Shown piece after piece: positions 11,301 through 21,540 of a stretch of 64,000 nucleotides of DNA (positions are counted from its first letter, which is position 1; each line of letters opens with the position of its first letter). The stretch is taken from assembly GCA_014529385.2 (NCBI GenBank), contig CM043960.1, positions 118,738,043 to 118,802,042 of the forward strand. Direction: 5' to 3'. The notes under the pieces were generated by a model. That model was not told where the DNA came from and ran no database searches. It worked only from the letters and a program-made list of their open reading frames with translations. Both the position numbers and the translations under genes were made by a program. Origin of the DNA: Adiantum capillus-veneris. Its lineage: Eukaryota > Streptophyta > Polypodiopsida > Polypodiales > Pteridaceae.

Positions 11301-11812
11301 CAAAGGTAGGCATATTGGTCAAAATGGGAAACAATTTCAAGAATTTAAAAGTAACAAAGCGATAATAGAAACAACATAGTTCCATCCACACCACAATCAT
11401 CCTCTACCTTCATTTTATCTTCCATTCTCTTTCCAATTGCCAAATATTTAACATAAAGTGAACCAATAAATATAAAACTTTGATGAACCAAAAGCTTTGA
11501 TGAAAACATCCTCACCTTATAGCCTTGGAGAAGAAAATTGAGCTCTTGGAAGGTCCTTAAATTCCAAATTGTACCAAAGGTAGGCATATCGGTTACAGAG
11601 GGGAATTTAAAAAAAATTTAAGAGCAACAAAGCTATAATAGCAATAGCATAGTTCCATCAACACCCCAATCATCCTTGACCTTCATTTTGCCTTACATTC
11701 TCTTTCCAAATTCCAAATATCCAAAACATAAAACTTTGATTAACCAAAAGCTTTGGTAAAAATATCTTCACCTTGTGACCTTGGAGAAGATATTGAGCTT
11801 TGGGAAGGTCTC
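11301..11812. repeat. Tandem duplication of about 270 bp
   Basis: The segment at about 11301-11570 is repeated at about 11574-11812. Both begin near 'CCAAAGGTAGGCATAT' and run through a 'CATAGTTCCATC' region, 'CCTTCATTTT', 'AAAACTTTGAT' and 'CCTTGGAGAAGA'. Small indels separate the copies. Minus-strand frames share a short peptide pattern (KLLVHQSF / KLLVNQSF), so the duplicated piece may once have been coding. The product is not recognised. Confidence 0.65.
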
Positions 11813-12919
11813 CAAAGCCCATAATAGCTACATGTTCTCGTATGTTGCCGAGAGTCCAATGCTTGTTCACTTGGATAACTTCCAAAGCATCCTTTTATAT
11901 CCTCACTACAATGTCAAAACTTGCAATAGCTGCCTTAACACACTAAAAAGGAATCCGTACTCCAAGCTTGCACATCCAATGATCATAGTGAAATTTTACA
12001 TACAAGGAGGTGCAAGAGTTTAAATAGCACATCCGAATACTTGATGCTCCAACCCTACAACGATACCTATCTCCATTGTACATGCCCTCCACAAAACCCC
12101 AAATCTCTTCTAAAAGCCTCCCCAAATCCTCATAGTGCACATCATTGTATACAAAAATTGTGGTTATTTTTGTAAATGCAAACTTTTTAAAGATATGCAT
12201 AAAACAATGAACAGACAAATACTAACTCAAGCCCATAGACCTAAAAGATTTAGAATATTTCAAGAAGTTTTGGACATCTAATACCATCTTTTTCTTGAAA
12301 GATGCTTCCGACCATAAATTGGGTTGTGGTCACTCCATACTTAATAAAGAAGATACCTTGATAGATTCAAGATTCCCATAACCTTGCATAGTAGTAGGAG
12401 AGTGTGAATAGAAGAAAATTTTACTTTGAACCAATTTGGTTAGACAAAGGTGTGCAAAAATTATGGCTCCAATACCCACGTGTATAGATTTTAATACACT
12501 GGAGAGGCTATGAAGTGGCTACTTTTCCACCAATGTAGGTGGAAATATGACCACAAAAGCAATCAAACACATAATTATGTAGCCAATCTAAATAACTTCC
12601 AATGTGACTTCACACCCAAATCCGTATTCTCAAACTAGCTAGTCACATTGTGGTGGGAATTGAGTAGGTTGCTGCAATTGCATTCTTGTCATTGAAAAAT
12701 CATGTTGCACAATGGGTACATAAGTTGCATTTATATGCTCGTATAACAAAAATTGTACGTATATTTTGGTATTATACACTATATACCCGTATTATACACG
12801 TCTTTTCGAATAAACAATATTTTGATTAAAACGTGTTTTGATCGAACAATATTTCGATAATGCTATTTGCCTTATGAAAAAAGGCATCACGACATTTCGA
12901 ATAGAATTGGCCCGACAAC

Positions 12920-12924
<5 letters not shown>
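11813..12924. other. No gene recognised
   Basis: AT-rich sequence. The longest ORF (complement of 11943-12218) has no recognisable motif. I see no tRNA or terminal repeat. Confidence 0.4.

Positions 12925-13001
<77 letters not shown>
12925..13001. repeat. (GA)n microsatellite
   Basis: A pure GA tract of about 77 bp. Two overlapping Leu-Ser ORFs on the complement are artefacts of this tract. Confidence 0.95.
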
Positions 13002-13005
<4 letters not shown>

Positions 13006-13079
13006 CAATAGTAGCTGCCTTTGCTAGCGACAAAGCCTTCGCGAGTCAAGATTTTTTTTTTTTTGGTGAAATTTATTTG

Positions 13080-13250
13080 CTATCGCTGCTGTTGTGGAGC
13101 TTTGCTTGCACCTCAGTGTTAGTTTGCAAGTTCTTTTTGCTAGCACTGTTGTTGTGGAGATTTGCTCACACCTTAGTGTTAGTTTGCAGATTCTTTTTGC
13201 TAGCGCTATTGTTGTGGAGTTTTGCTCACACCTCAGTGTTAGTTTGCAGG
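13080..13250 (+). repeat. 60-bp tandem repeat, about 2.9 copies
   Basis: Three successive units start at about 13080, 13140 and 13200. Each has the layout CTA-GC-CT-TTGTTGTGGAG-TTTGCT-CACC-CAGTGTTAGTTTGCA. The length is an exact multiple of three, so one frame (13077-13283) reads a repeated 20-residue hydrophobic unit. That frame starts at TTG and has no supporting context, so I treat it as a repeat rather than a gene. Confidence 0.8.
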
Positions 13251-13284
13251 TTTAGACACACTCCAAGGGGGGTTAGACTTTAGA

Positions 13285-14400
13285 CGCTTCATCCTTGACT
13301 ACTGCTGACCTACGTGTCGCATTGTAGGGAGAAGCTTACGTTGTACCACTAGTTTTTCTATCTCTGGTTGTTGCTGACCACCGAGTCTTTTCTTACATCT
13401 TTTCTTCCTAGTTGTTGTTGACCATTGCGTCTCATTATGGGAAGATAAGATTTAATAAAATAGATTCTTTGTCTCTGTCAATTGCTGACCATTGTGTCGC
13501 ACTGCAGGGAGGAGTTTAGGATTTTTAAATTCTTTGTTCTTGACTAGTGCTGACCATCGCATCGCACCGCAAGAAGATTGGATTTAATAGATTCCTCATC
13601 TAACACCATATTAGTAAATTTGGGAATTTCCCAATTCCCACTTTAAAAAAAAGCTTAAGATTTGACCACATGGCCAAATCTTAGCCAAAGTTTTGAGAGC
13701 ATGTCTAGGACGAGTTTTTTAAGTACTACCATGTGGAAGTCCTTAGCCTTACAAAACAATTTGAGATTTGTCTATATGGCCAAATCTTCAAGACATTGGT
13801 GATTCTCAAATTGGCTCTAGAGTCTCAAACTCTCTAATATGGTGTTATCTCTTTGTTGCAGACCACTATGTCGCACTATAGGGAGGGGTTTAGGGTTGTC
13901 AAATCCTTCATTCTTGATTGTTGCTGACCATCGTGTTGCACCACGAGAAGGTTGGATTTAATAGATTCCTCGTCTTTGATTGTTGTTGAACACCATGTGG
14001 TCCTACAGGGAGGGGTTTAAGGTTTTTAAATCCATCGTTCATGGTTGTTTTGACCATCGCGTTGCACTGCATGAAGATTGGATTTAATAGATTCTTCATC
14101 TTTGGTTGTTGTTGACCATCGTGTCGCACTATAGGGAGGGGATATATATTTTATGTCCTTCGATCCTGATAGGTGTTGACCATCGCGTCACACTACATGT
14201 TGATTGGATTTAATAAATTTCTTGTCTCTAGCTGTTGCTGACCACCGTGTCGCATTGTAGAGAGGAGCTAGGTATTATTAATCGTTTGTCTTGGACAGCT
14301 GCTGACTTACACGTCGCACTGTAGGGAGATTGGTATTATACATTTTTCATCTCTGGCTATTGCTGACTACCGCGTTGCACTGAAGAGAGGAATTATATAT
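13285..14400 (+). repeat. Degenerate tandem array, unit about 75-80 bp (interrupted)
   Basis: A unit containing 'GTTGCTGACCA.CG.GTCGCACT..AGGGAG' followed by 'GGATTTAATAGATTC.TCATC' recurs roughly 12 times, with strong drift and alternation of two sub-types (AGGGAGGGGTTTA and AAGATTGGATTTAATAG). The array is interrupted by a MITE at 13601-13847. The repeated clause does not stay in one reading frame. It may be satellite-like or the tandem region of a dead element. Confidence 0.65.
13601..13847. mobile_element. MITE with perfect 14-bp inverted ends
   Basis: TAACACCATATTAG at 13601-13614 is the exact reverse complement of 13834-13847, and similarity continues imperfectly inward for about 12 more bases. 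If the outer TA is read as the target duplication, the inverted repeat is ACACCATATTAG with a TA target, as in Tc1/mariner (Stowaway-type) MITEs. It interrupts the surrounding tandem array between 'CCTCATC' and 'CTTTG', which neighbouring units have joined. There is no coding capacity. Confidence 0.65.
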
Positions 14401-14469
14401 GTTTAGGTCTTTCATTATTGTCCATGAACTATCTACAATCATATATGTCAAATTTATATATGTTCTAGA

Positions 14470-15096
14470 TTTGCCTTACTTTTGGAATGGAGGTCACCTT
14501 GAGTAGTGGATTCAGGCATGCCATCATGATGGAAGCAAGCCTACAATCAGAGAGTTTTAACACACATCTGGAACTGTACAACAGTTCATAGACAATGCTC
14601 TTTTGCAGACGATGAAATTCGTGCATAGTCACAACTTCATTCACAATGATCTACACACTAGAAATATTCTACTACATTTTGGCAAGCGAGGAGTGTATGC
14701 GGGAATCATGGACTGAGGACAAAGTACACCATCAAACACTTTGGCAACTTCTCCCAAGCTGCCAAATCTCACCCCTCAAATTAGAGTTGAATTCGAGCAA
14801 GATTATACATGGACTTCCCCTGAAAATATCAGCACCAATCCTCCTCCTTTCACCAAAGCATCTGATATATATAGTCTTTCATATATTCTTAGACGCTTGA
14901 TTCCGTGTATTCTAGAGCCTCTGAAGTTCTCAAGGGCAAATTTCTGCAAAATGTAAACAAACATCTTGCTAGTGGAAAATTCTCTAAGCCCTTAGATAGG
15001 CCTAAAATATGGGATTTAAGCCTTTGTTTGAATGGAGCCCATAATGTCAGCTATCATGTTGTAACCAAATCTGGCTTGAGGACTATTGATGATTAG
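14470..15096 (+). pseudogene. Protein kinase fragment (pseudogene)
   Basis: The frame from 14612 reads MKFVHSHNFIHNDLHTRN, a kinase catalytic-loop motif of the HxDLxxxN class. It continues through 'YAGIMD' to an in-frame TGA at 14713-14715, where a Trp-like codon would be expected, then 'TWTSPENIS' (APE-like) and 'TKASDIYSLSYILRRLI' (helix F, D-x-Y-S). The upstream frame (about 14470-14610) reads kinase-like 'FWNGGHLE' and 'FIDNALLQT', with additional stops. Only subdomains around VIb to IX are present; no glycine loop or VAIK lysine is seen. With at least three nonsense codons it is a decayed or partial copy. Confidence 0.6.
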
Positions 15097-15099
15097 ACC

Positions 15100-17100
15100 A
15101 ATAATAATATTTTTTGTCATTAATGGTGTGCAATGTGTCGTAATATTTCCAAGTAGATCTTTAATCGTATTTTTAGTTACATCTTGAAAGTTTTTCAAGT
15201 TAAGGTTTTAAAGTATTTCAAGTTGGATTGCTAAAATTCTCTAAACCATTTCTCTTTTCCAAGTGCTAAGACTTGTCGCATTGATGTTTATTGTTTTGCA
15301 TTTTAGGTATGGAAGATATTGCTCCTGACAAAAATGCATAGCAACCTAATGATCCTTTGCTTAATCATGCATTGGCACAACAAATTTACAAAGATGAAGA
15401 GATCGGGGTGGCTAAAGGAGACCTTAGCACTTTGGCCACGTCCCAAGAAGACGAATTAGAACTTCAAGGGGAGCCACTAAATTAGAGGTAATGCAGACAG
15501 CTATGCCCAAATCACTTTGTACACAATACATTATTTTGAGTTAGTGAAAATGCCAAGGCTTTTGCTCCCTTGAAAGTTTCAGATTTTCAACACACTGTCC
15601 TCGCAAGAAACATCCTTTCAAGATTTATCCAAGTGTATAGATTTCCACCAAATAATAATCAAGTGGCAATTTACTTTGCATAACAATGCTATTGTTATGT
15701 ATTGCAACTCGAAGTAGATTGGAACAATTGTCATAGTTCAGGAGGCATCATCAAAGGATGCCCAATCGAGAAGATTCATGCACGGGAAGCCAATCAAGAA
15801 GATCCTCCTTGCAAGAGAGGTTACACATATTTTACCGAAGAAACCGCAGTCATTGAGAAGCTTGCAACCCAAGGCATGGATTTGGCAAGTCAAGGAGAGA
15901 CCCCAGCCATGCTGCACGCTCGTATAGTAGAGCTAGAAAGAAAGTTGGCATGGTACAAGGCAAGATATGGGCATGCTATTCAAGAAGAGATAGGCAATGC
16001 GACTCCAAGTGATTCCTTTGGAAATTTATAATTTCGTGTATCTGATCTTTTAGGGGATCTTTTAGGTTTGGAGGGAGATTTTTAGTTTTCTTGTGCCATG
16101 TGGTTGGTCTTCCCTAAAATATCTCACCTACCAAGCTCGCTCCCGACCAAAAAAGCTCACTCTTAAAGCTTACTCCCAATAAAAAAAACTAGCTCAAAGA
16201 ATTATCACTTGCAAAGATCTTTCAAAAAATCGCTCCTTAGTTCAATAGGCCATAGGTACCAACTTGTGTGTCCTCATTTTTTTGTCATGAATAAAAATAG
16301 GTCCTCCTTCCATCCCATCATCGTGTCTTTGTTTCTTTGAAGTGCATCATCTGCTATTCCTTTGTTTGATATGTGAAGAGAAAGCTTTTCTGTGTGTATG
16401 TGAATTGCATTGGTAAAACTAAATATAGGTAAGTAGGGTAAAAAATTATATGAAACCTATTTTTATTTCTCAATATCGGACTTGAGAGAATCATTCTTGC
16501 TAATTTTTTCACATCCCTACAATCTTAATTTGTTGTCTCAAGAAAATAACAATCTTGCACCACATTGAAAAATCCAACTAATGTGCATGTTCTCTACTCT
16601 TTCGATTGTCCTGGCTTAAGAGGTACTCATGTATTACCACTAATTAATGATCTCTAACTCTTGTGGCACCAAGACAACAAAGAAAAGAGTTCGCAACTCG
16701 TGGCCCTAAGTTGATGGAGAAAATCACAATACATATTTTCTACATTATCCACTTTCTTCAAACACCAACTTTCATTTGGAGCTTGGTCTACTCCAATATA
16801 CATGGTGAAGCAATGATAGTAGTTAATTTAGATAGTGTAAAGATCAACCAACAATCCAAGATCATTGCACAACTCAAGATTTAAAATTGGAAGGGTTAAA
16901 CTGATGAAGAACAATGAGCAGAAATCGGGTAACAAAAACATGCCAATTCCAAGATCTTAGCTGTCAAAATCTCCATCAAATGCTCAACAAATGAGCTAGG
17001 AGAACCAACACAATCACAAAAAATCAATAAAGTTACAATTTTTAATGAGCAATGATCTCTAATGGGGAGTTTGGCTGAAGGACATGAAATTCCCACAATC
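15100..17100 (+). other. Possible further exons of the decayed kinase locus; otherwise empty
   Basis: Two open stretches, about 15310-15485 and 15702-16031, have mixed-composition translations. The second includes 'ARIVELERKLAWYKARYGHA', a possible short coiled coil. They lie downstream of the kinase fragment on the same strand and could be its 3' exons. The second starts on TTG and neither has a recognised domain. The sequence from 16040 to 17100 shows no feature I can support. Confidence 0.25.
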
Positions 17101-17104
17101 TAGA

Positions 17105-18240
17105 AGGTGCGACGTGCTTTGAACATGCATGCAAGGTTCTCATTTGTGTGCTTACATTGATGGATGAACATATTATGGCTTACATCTAACCCAAAGATAC
17201 GCAAGAAGATATAGTAGATGTGTTTGCATGCTAGGTACAATCATCCTTGTGTTGCTCGATCTGCAAAGTCTCTACATGTACACATTGTGGTGATGTGAAC
17301 TTCGTACACCTCATCACGTACAAGCAAACTTGAAGTCCCCACCATAAACCTCTCATGCTGTTTTTATTTGATTACAACATGCTCCTCAATCTTAGCCTCC
17401 ATAGATATTGCAGAGTCAATCCGTTTGGCTGCAGCGAGGACTGAGACACTTGGACGATAGCGCATGTTTGTCGGCTCAATCACTAACCATTTCCGAACCT
17501 TAAATCCTCCTTCCTCTAGCATCTTTATTTTGGTTGGAGTCAAATTTGTCCCTTTTTCCACACGCCATGTGTTTGGAACTCGCCCTGGACAATGGGGTAT
17601 TGTGTTGCAGATTTGCCACGTGTTTGCATGCTAGGTACAGTCGTCCTTGTGTTGCTCGATCTGCAAAGTCTCTACATGTACACATTGTGGTGATGTGAAC
17701 TTTGTACACCTCATCACGTACAAGCAAACTTGAAGTCCCCACCATAAACCTCTCATGCTGTTTTTCTTTGATTACAACATGCTCCTCAATCTTAGCCTCC
17801 ATAAATATTGCAGAGTCAGTTCGTTTGGCTGCAACGAGTGACTGAGACACTTGGACGATAGCGCATGTTTGTCAGCTCAATCACTAACCATTTCCAAACC
17901 TTAAATCCTCCTTCCTCTAGCATCTTTATTTTGGTTGGAGTAAAATTTGTCCCTTTTTCCACAGGCCATGTGTTTGGCACTCGTCCTGGACAATGGGATG
18001 CAGATTTTCCACGTGTGATCCACACTGTCATTGCAAAACCACATGTATTGAGCTTTTGACCCTCGATCTTGCCCTCCCTCATTTCCATTGTCCCAAGTTC
18101 TAATGCCCCAAAATGATGGTGCTACTACACCCATTATAGTATTTATAATATTCTTTTTACATTTTCCAGCTTGACCACCCAACCATCCTTGACATTGCAC
18201 TCTACTACCTTTAGGGACTCTTCGAATTTTCCACATTGTT
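17105..18240 (-). pseudogene. SWIM zinc-finger protein fragment, tandemly duplicated
   Basis: Minus-strand translation across 17700-17600 gives 'CTCRDFADRATQGRLYLACKH', fitting the SWIM signature CxCx(n)CxH. The other copy (about 17290-17100) repeats it and continues 'CKHIYYIFLRIFGLDVSHNMF', the usual continuation after a SWIM finger. Upstream in both copies lie 'MLEEGGFKV' and 'MRYRPSVSV' blocks. SWIM fingers occur at the C-terminus of MULE/FAR1 transposase-like proteins and in ZSWIM-type E3 ligases; I cannot tell which. The copies differ by frameshifts and in-frame stops, so neither looks functional. Confidence 0.6.
17221..18014. repeat. Direct tandem duplication of about 400 bp
   Basis: 17221-17620 and 17621-18014 are near-identical direct copies. 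Each begins TGTTTGCATGCTAGGTACA and runs to a 'CCTGGACAATGGG' and 'CACGTGT' end. The second copy lacks a short stretch near its end. The duplication carries the SWIM-finger coding block on the minus strand. Confidence 0.85.
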
Positions 18241-18646
18241 TTGGAATATGAGATTCTTCAACAATCTCTTCATTTTTGTCTTCTTCCATGATTGTTGATG
18301 TTAAATGAGACGTTTATCTTACCCTCCTTGGTATATTCTGAGTGACATACTCTGGTCTATGGGAAGCATTTTCCCTCTTGTGTCATAGGGCTAGTCGCTC
18401 TTCGCTTTCATGTTACTGTGATAAATTGGGGTCCCCCCAATCGCTTCATCCACCTCTCAAGAAAGAGTTGCAATACCTGGAGCACGCCCTTGTGACATAC
18501 TTCTTGCTAGTTTTTTTGTGGAAGGTCCGAACCCATGGTATCTACCTTCCACAAATGCAAGCATCTTCACGCTTTGCAACAACAAGTTTGCTAGATCAGA
18601 AACACTTGCATCATCCAAACTGAGCATTTTTTTTTTCCTTCTCTAG

Positions 18647-19045
18647 CTAGACAATTTGTTGTTGGAATGAATGTAATGTCCTTTGGATCGTGTAAAAATA
18701 CCCCATCATTATTGCCTTAAAAAAATTGTTCAAAATTTGACCACCGACAACATGAACACTACATCTACTTACTTCCACAAGAAACTTCCTCCAACGTGGG
18801 TAGAAAATATGGCACCAACTCATTAAACAATCCATTTGGGGAATATTTACATCCGACACCTTGCCAGAAGCCCACCAAGAACGGATCCCTCTATATATGG
18901 TTGTAGCTTCTTCCTCACTCCGAGCGCAACACCACATTTTACAAAGCCTCTTGTGTTCGTCTTGAAAGTTCTTGTGTACAAATTGGTTAGTGTGAATATT
19001 TAGGCTTTGTGCCGCTTTGTTGTCTCTTAGAATTGGAGAAGGCAA
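18647..19045 (-). pseudogene. Unknown ORF upstream of the SWIM fragment
   Basis: A 132-residue open frame on the same strand as, and 5' of, the SWIM fragment. The translation includes 'RLCKMWCCARSEEEATTIYRGIRSWWASGKVSD', with Trp/Cys richness and mixed composition. Its position would fit an earlier part of the same SWIM protein. The order (this ORF, then SWIM) is compatible with MULE-like proteins, but I find no DDE motif. No domain is recognised. Confidence 0.3.
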
Positions 19046-19189
19046 GGTAGGTTAGTTGGGGTCCCAAGAAACTGTAGCCTCTCACAGAAGCGTTCTTGAC
19101 AGAGGGGTACTTTGAGCCAAAGGGTTAATTTATTTGTTCTTTTGATGCTCCTAGCCATCCAACAGTACTAGTAAACAATGAGATTACAG

Positions 19190-20590
19190 AGCAGTGGATG
19201 AGTTGTGGCACCTTGCCAATGAAGATCTTGAGCATGAAATTGCAGATACATGGTGGAGTGATTTGAGTAGTAAGATGCTTTACGATTGTCAATCAATACA
19301 TTATTCCAACGATACTTGTGTGCAGCTCTGGCTTATCAAAATGATGATTCAATGCATCCTAGAGTTTGAGTGGAGCTTGTAAAAGTGGATGATAAAAATG
19401 AGACAGATATGTTGAGCACTGTGATGCGCATCAGTAGGCGCGTTCACCCACCACTGACCTCTCTAAGCTTTTCCTAAAATGCATAATTTTGTTGATATGT
19501 ATTTTCTGGTGGTTTGTAGGTTGGAGGATTCTGGATATGTCACCACTTCATACACTCATGTTGTGGATGCTGCATGCCATGGGATTAGCTTCAAAAGACG
19601 CCTTGGTTAAAAGGATAAATCTCACAGTCTACAAATGGATGCAATCAGATATTGAAAAGAAAGTTGGAAAGAAAGTGTGGTATAATGTCCTAGTGGCAAT
19701 GATGTCACAATTTAATCCGATGAGTATACATTATTATGTAATCTTCATTTTCTCAACATGCACATCTCATAGGAGGACAAGTACGCTATAGCCTTGAAAC
19801 AACTACAAGTTGAAAAGGAAACTACGCTACCTTCAGAGTTTGAACAACGCTACATGAAGGCTTTTTTTGAGGTAGATGGTCAGAGTAGGAGGAGGACAAA
19901 GCAGGCACTTGCTATTGTTGATCCCAATCTGGGCAATGAATGATGGCGGTAAGAAAGAGTATTGTGGATCGCTACTTTATGTCCAGTACTGATTTGATTG
20001 TCTATTCAAAACCCTGCGGAGTATTGAATGGACTAATCGGCCAATGTGGATTACTCAGGATAGATTGTATGTTTTGGCATGTGCTAATCTTCCTCATCAG
20101 AAAAAAAATTACATTCTTCAAGCAATGGCCTCTTTTGATCCAGTAAATGTCAAAAGTTTGGATACTCCGCACACAAGTAGTATCGTACATTTTTTGTACA
20201 AAATAAAAAATGATAGGTTTTGCTCGATCTAACTGACGTTATTCTCTCTGTCCTGTATCGCAGCTGACCATGTCTCATTCCATGAATGTATGTGTGTGGA
20301 GGTTCTATGGAACACCATAGAACGTGAAGCATGTTTTCTATACAATAGTATGAGAAATATCACATCCAAGCTTGGTGCTGGAGAGATGCTTGATTCCTTT
20401 CTAGATGAAGCAAAGTTGACTCATATAAATGAGGCGTTCCAATACGATCTCGGTAAATTCAAATCTTCGGGAAGAGGTAGCACAGAGCTTAAGAAAGCGC
20501 TAACGGACGCTGATCAAAGATGACTTTGCAGGTTGAAATATTGCTATGGGCACTTTTGTCATTCAAAGGGCTCAAAGTAGAACGAATTAG
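19190..20590 (+). pseudogene. Exon-like remnants, 5' part of a gene split by element A
   Basis: Several open stretches are bounded by splice-like sites. About 19508-19720 follows TTGTAG and reads 'HAMGLASKDALVKRINLTVYK'. About 19772-19942 follows CATAG and reads 'LPSEFEQRYMKAFFEVDG'. About 20020-20231 reads 'WITQDRLYVLACANLPH'. About 20262-20522 follows CGCAG and reads 'LWNTIEREACFLYNSM'. Frames do not join cleanly, so the copy has decayed. The series stops at the TSD of element A (20590-20594), and similar plus-strand exon-like pieces resume at 54136. I recognise no domain in this half. Confidence 0.4.
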
Positions 20591-20594
20591 TTGG

Positions 20595-21518
20595 TGTTAG
20601 CAGCAAGCTAACACGGATACCATTTTTCGGAGCTCTTATTGTAAAAACACTTATTATTTTGATAAATTGGGATTATTGTAACTCCTATTTTTTGGATAAA
20701 CCTTGTAATTGATGAGCAGGGGCTACAAGCTTCCAGATTGTATCAACCTGTCATTACCTATCTTTAGTTAGAGCTCCCAAATTATTAGTTTTGACCACAA
20801 AAAACCTTGGCTAAGGTATAAAAGCCAATTTTTGTAAGTTATTGTAGAGTTTTGGATAATGAAATACATAGTGTGAGCTAATAACGCTCACCTCTTTCCT
20901 TCTCGCGCTTCCTACTCCCTCCTCGATTGTCACGTTGCAGTCGCGTTTGTTGCATTGCAACCACAGGTAAGAGCTCTACGCATTGACATAAACACATCAC
21001 TTTATTTTGTAGCTTTTGGCATCGTTGACTCGTAGCCTAATTTCATCATAATTAGGAATTTACACTTGAAAATAAAAAACTAAGCATAGGCGAGATATTG
21101 GGGCATCATTGCTAAGCATTTAGGTGCATTCTGTGTCAAAAACGGCTAGGTCAAAAATCCACTATTATTAATAATCGTGATTTTTTTCACTTGACCTAAA
21201 GTGGGATTTGAGACCATAAGCATGTGTGCTTAAGTCTTATAAACATGTCCTAGAAGTTTCATTACGTTTGGATGTCATTTGATGCTGTAACGGATGTGAT
21301 TTGTTTGCCGATTGAGCGATTGGCTTTTGGTGATTTCAGTCACTTAAGTGTAGCTCGAGTTAGATTCGAGTTGTTTGATGTTTTTGGAGAGATTGACAAC
21401 CTCTTGTAGCCTCTATGCACTAGTCAAGTCAGCTTCGTCCCATGGATTGACAATTTAATCATGGTTCTCGCTAAATCTGCAATAAGATAGGATAGTGAGG
21501 TTAGATACCCGTCCCACA
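20595..21518 (+). repeat. Element A 5' LTR
   Basis: Begins TGTTAGCAGCAAGCTAACA, itself an inverted repeat (TGTTAGC / GCTAACA), and ends ACCCGTCCCACA. It has a counterpart at 53209-54130. A TATA box (TATAAAAG) lies at about 20817-20824. A decayed form of the palindrome word of the A arrays (AATAATCGTGATT) occurs near 21165, inside the LTR. Confidence 0.9.
20817..20824 (+). promoter_or_regulatory. TATA box of the element A 5' LTR
   Basis: TATAAAAG lies about 220 bp into the LTR, in the position expected for the U3 promoter. The 3' LTR carries GATAAAAG at the equivalent site, so that copy of the box is mutated. Confidence 0.5.
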
Positions 21519-21520
21519 TT

Positions 21521-21540
21521 TGGCACCGCTGCCGGGGTCG
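21521..21540 (+). other. Element A primer-binding site
   Basis: TGGCACCGCTGCCGGGGTCG begins two bases after the LTR end. It is one or two bases away from the TGGCGCCGTTGCCGGGGA-type site common in plant Ty3/gypsy elements and thought to pair with a tRNA 3' end. The TGG start fits the CCA end of a tRNA primer. Confidence 0.8.

Noticed and set aside
13080..13250. Membrane protein encoded by the 60-bp repeat
   Set aside because: The hydrophobic frame exists only because the unit is a multiple of three. It opens on TTG and has no context.
21521..21540. tRNA gene at the primer-binding sites
   Set aside because: The PBS sequences match only a tRNA 3' end and have no tRNA body. They are priming sites, not genes.
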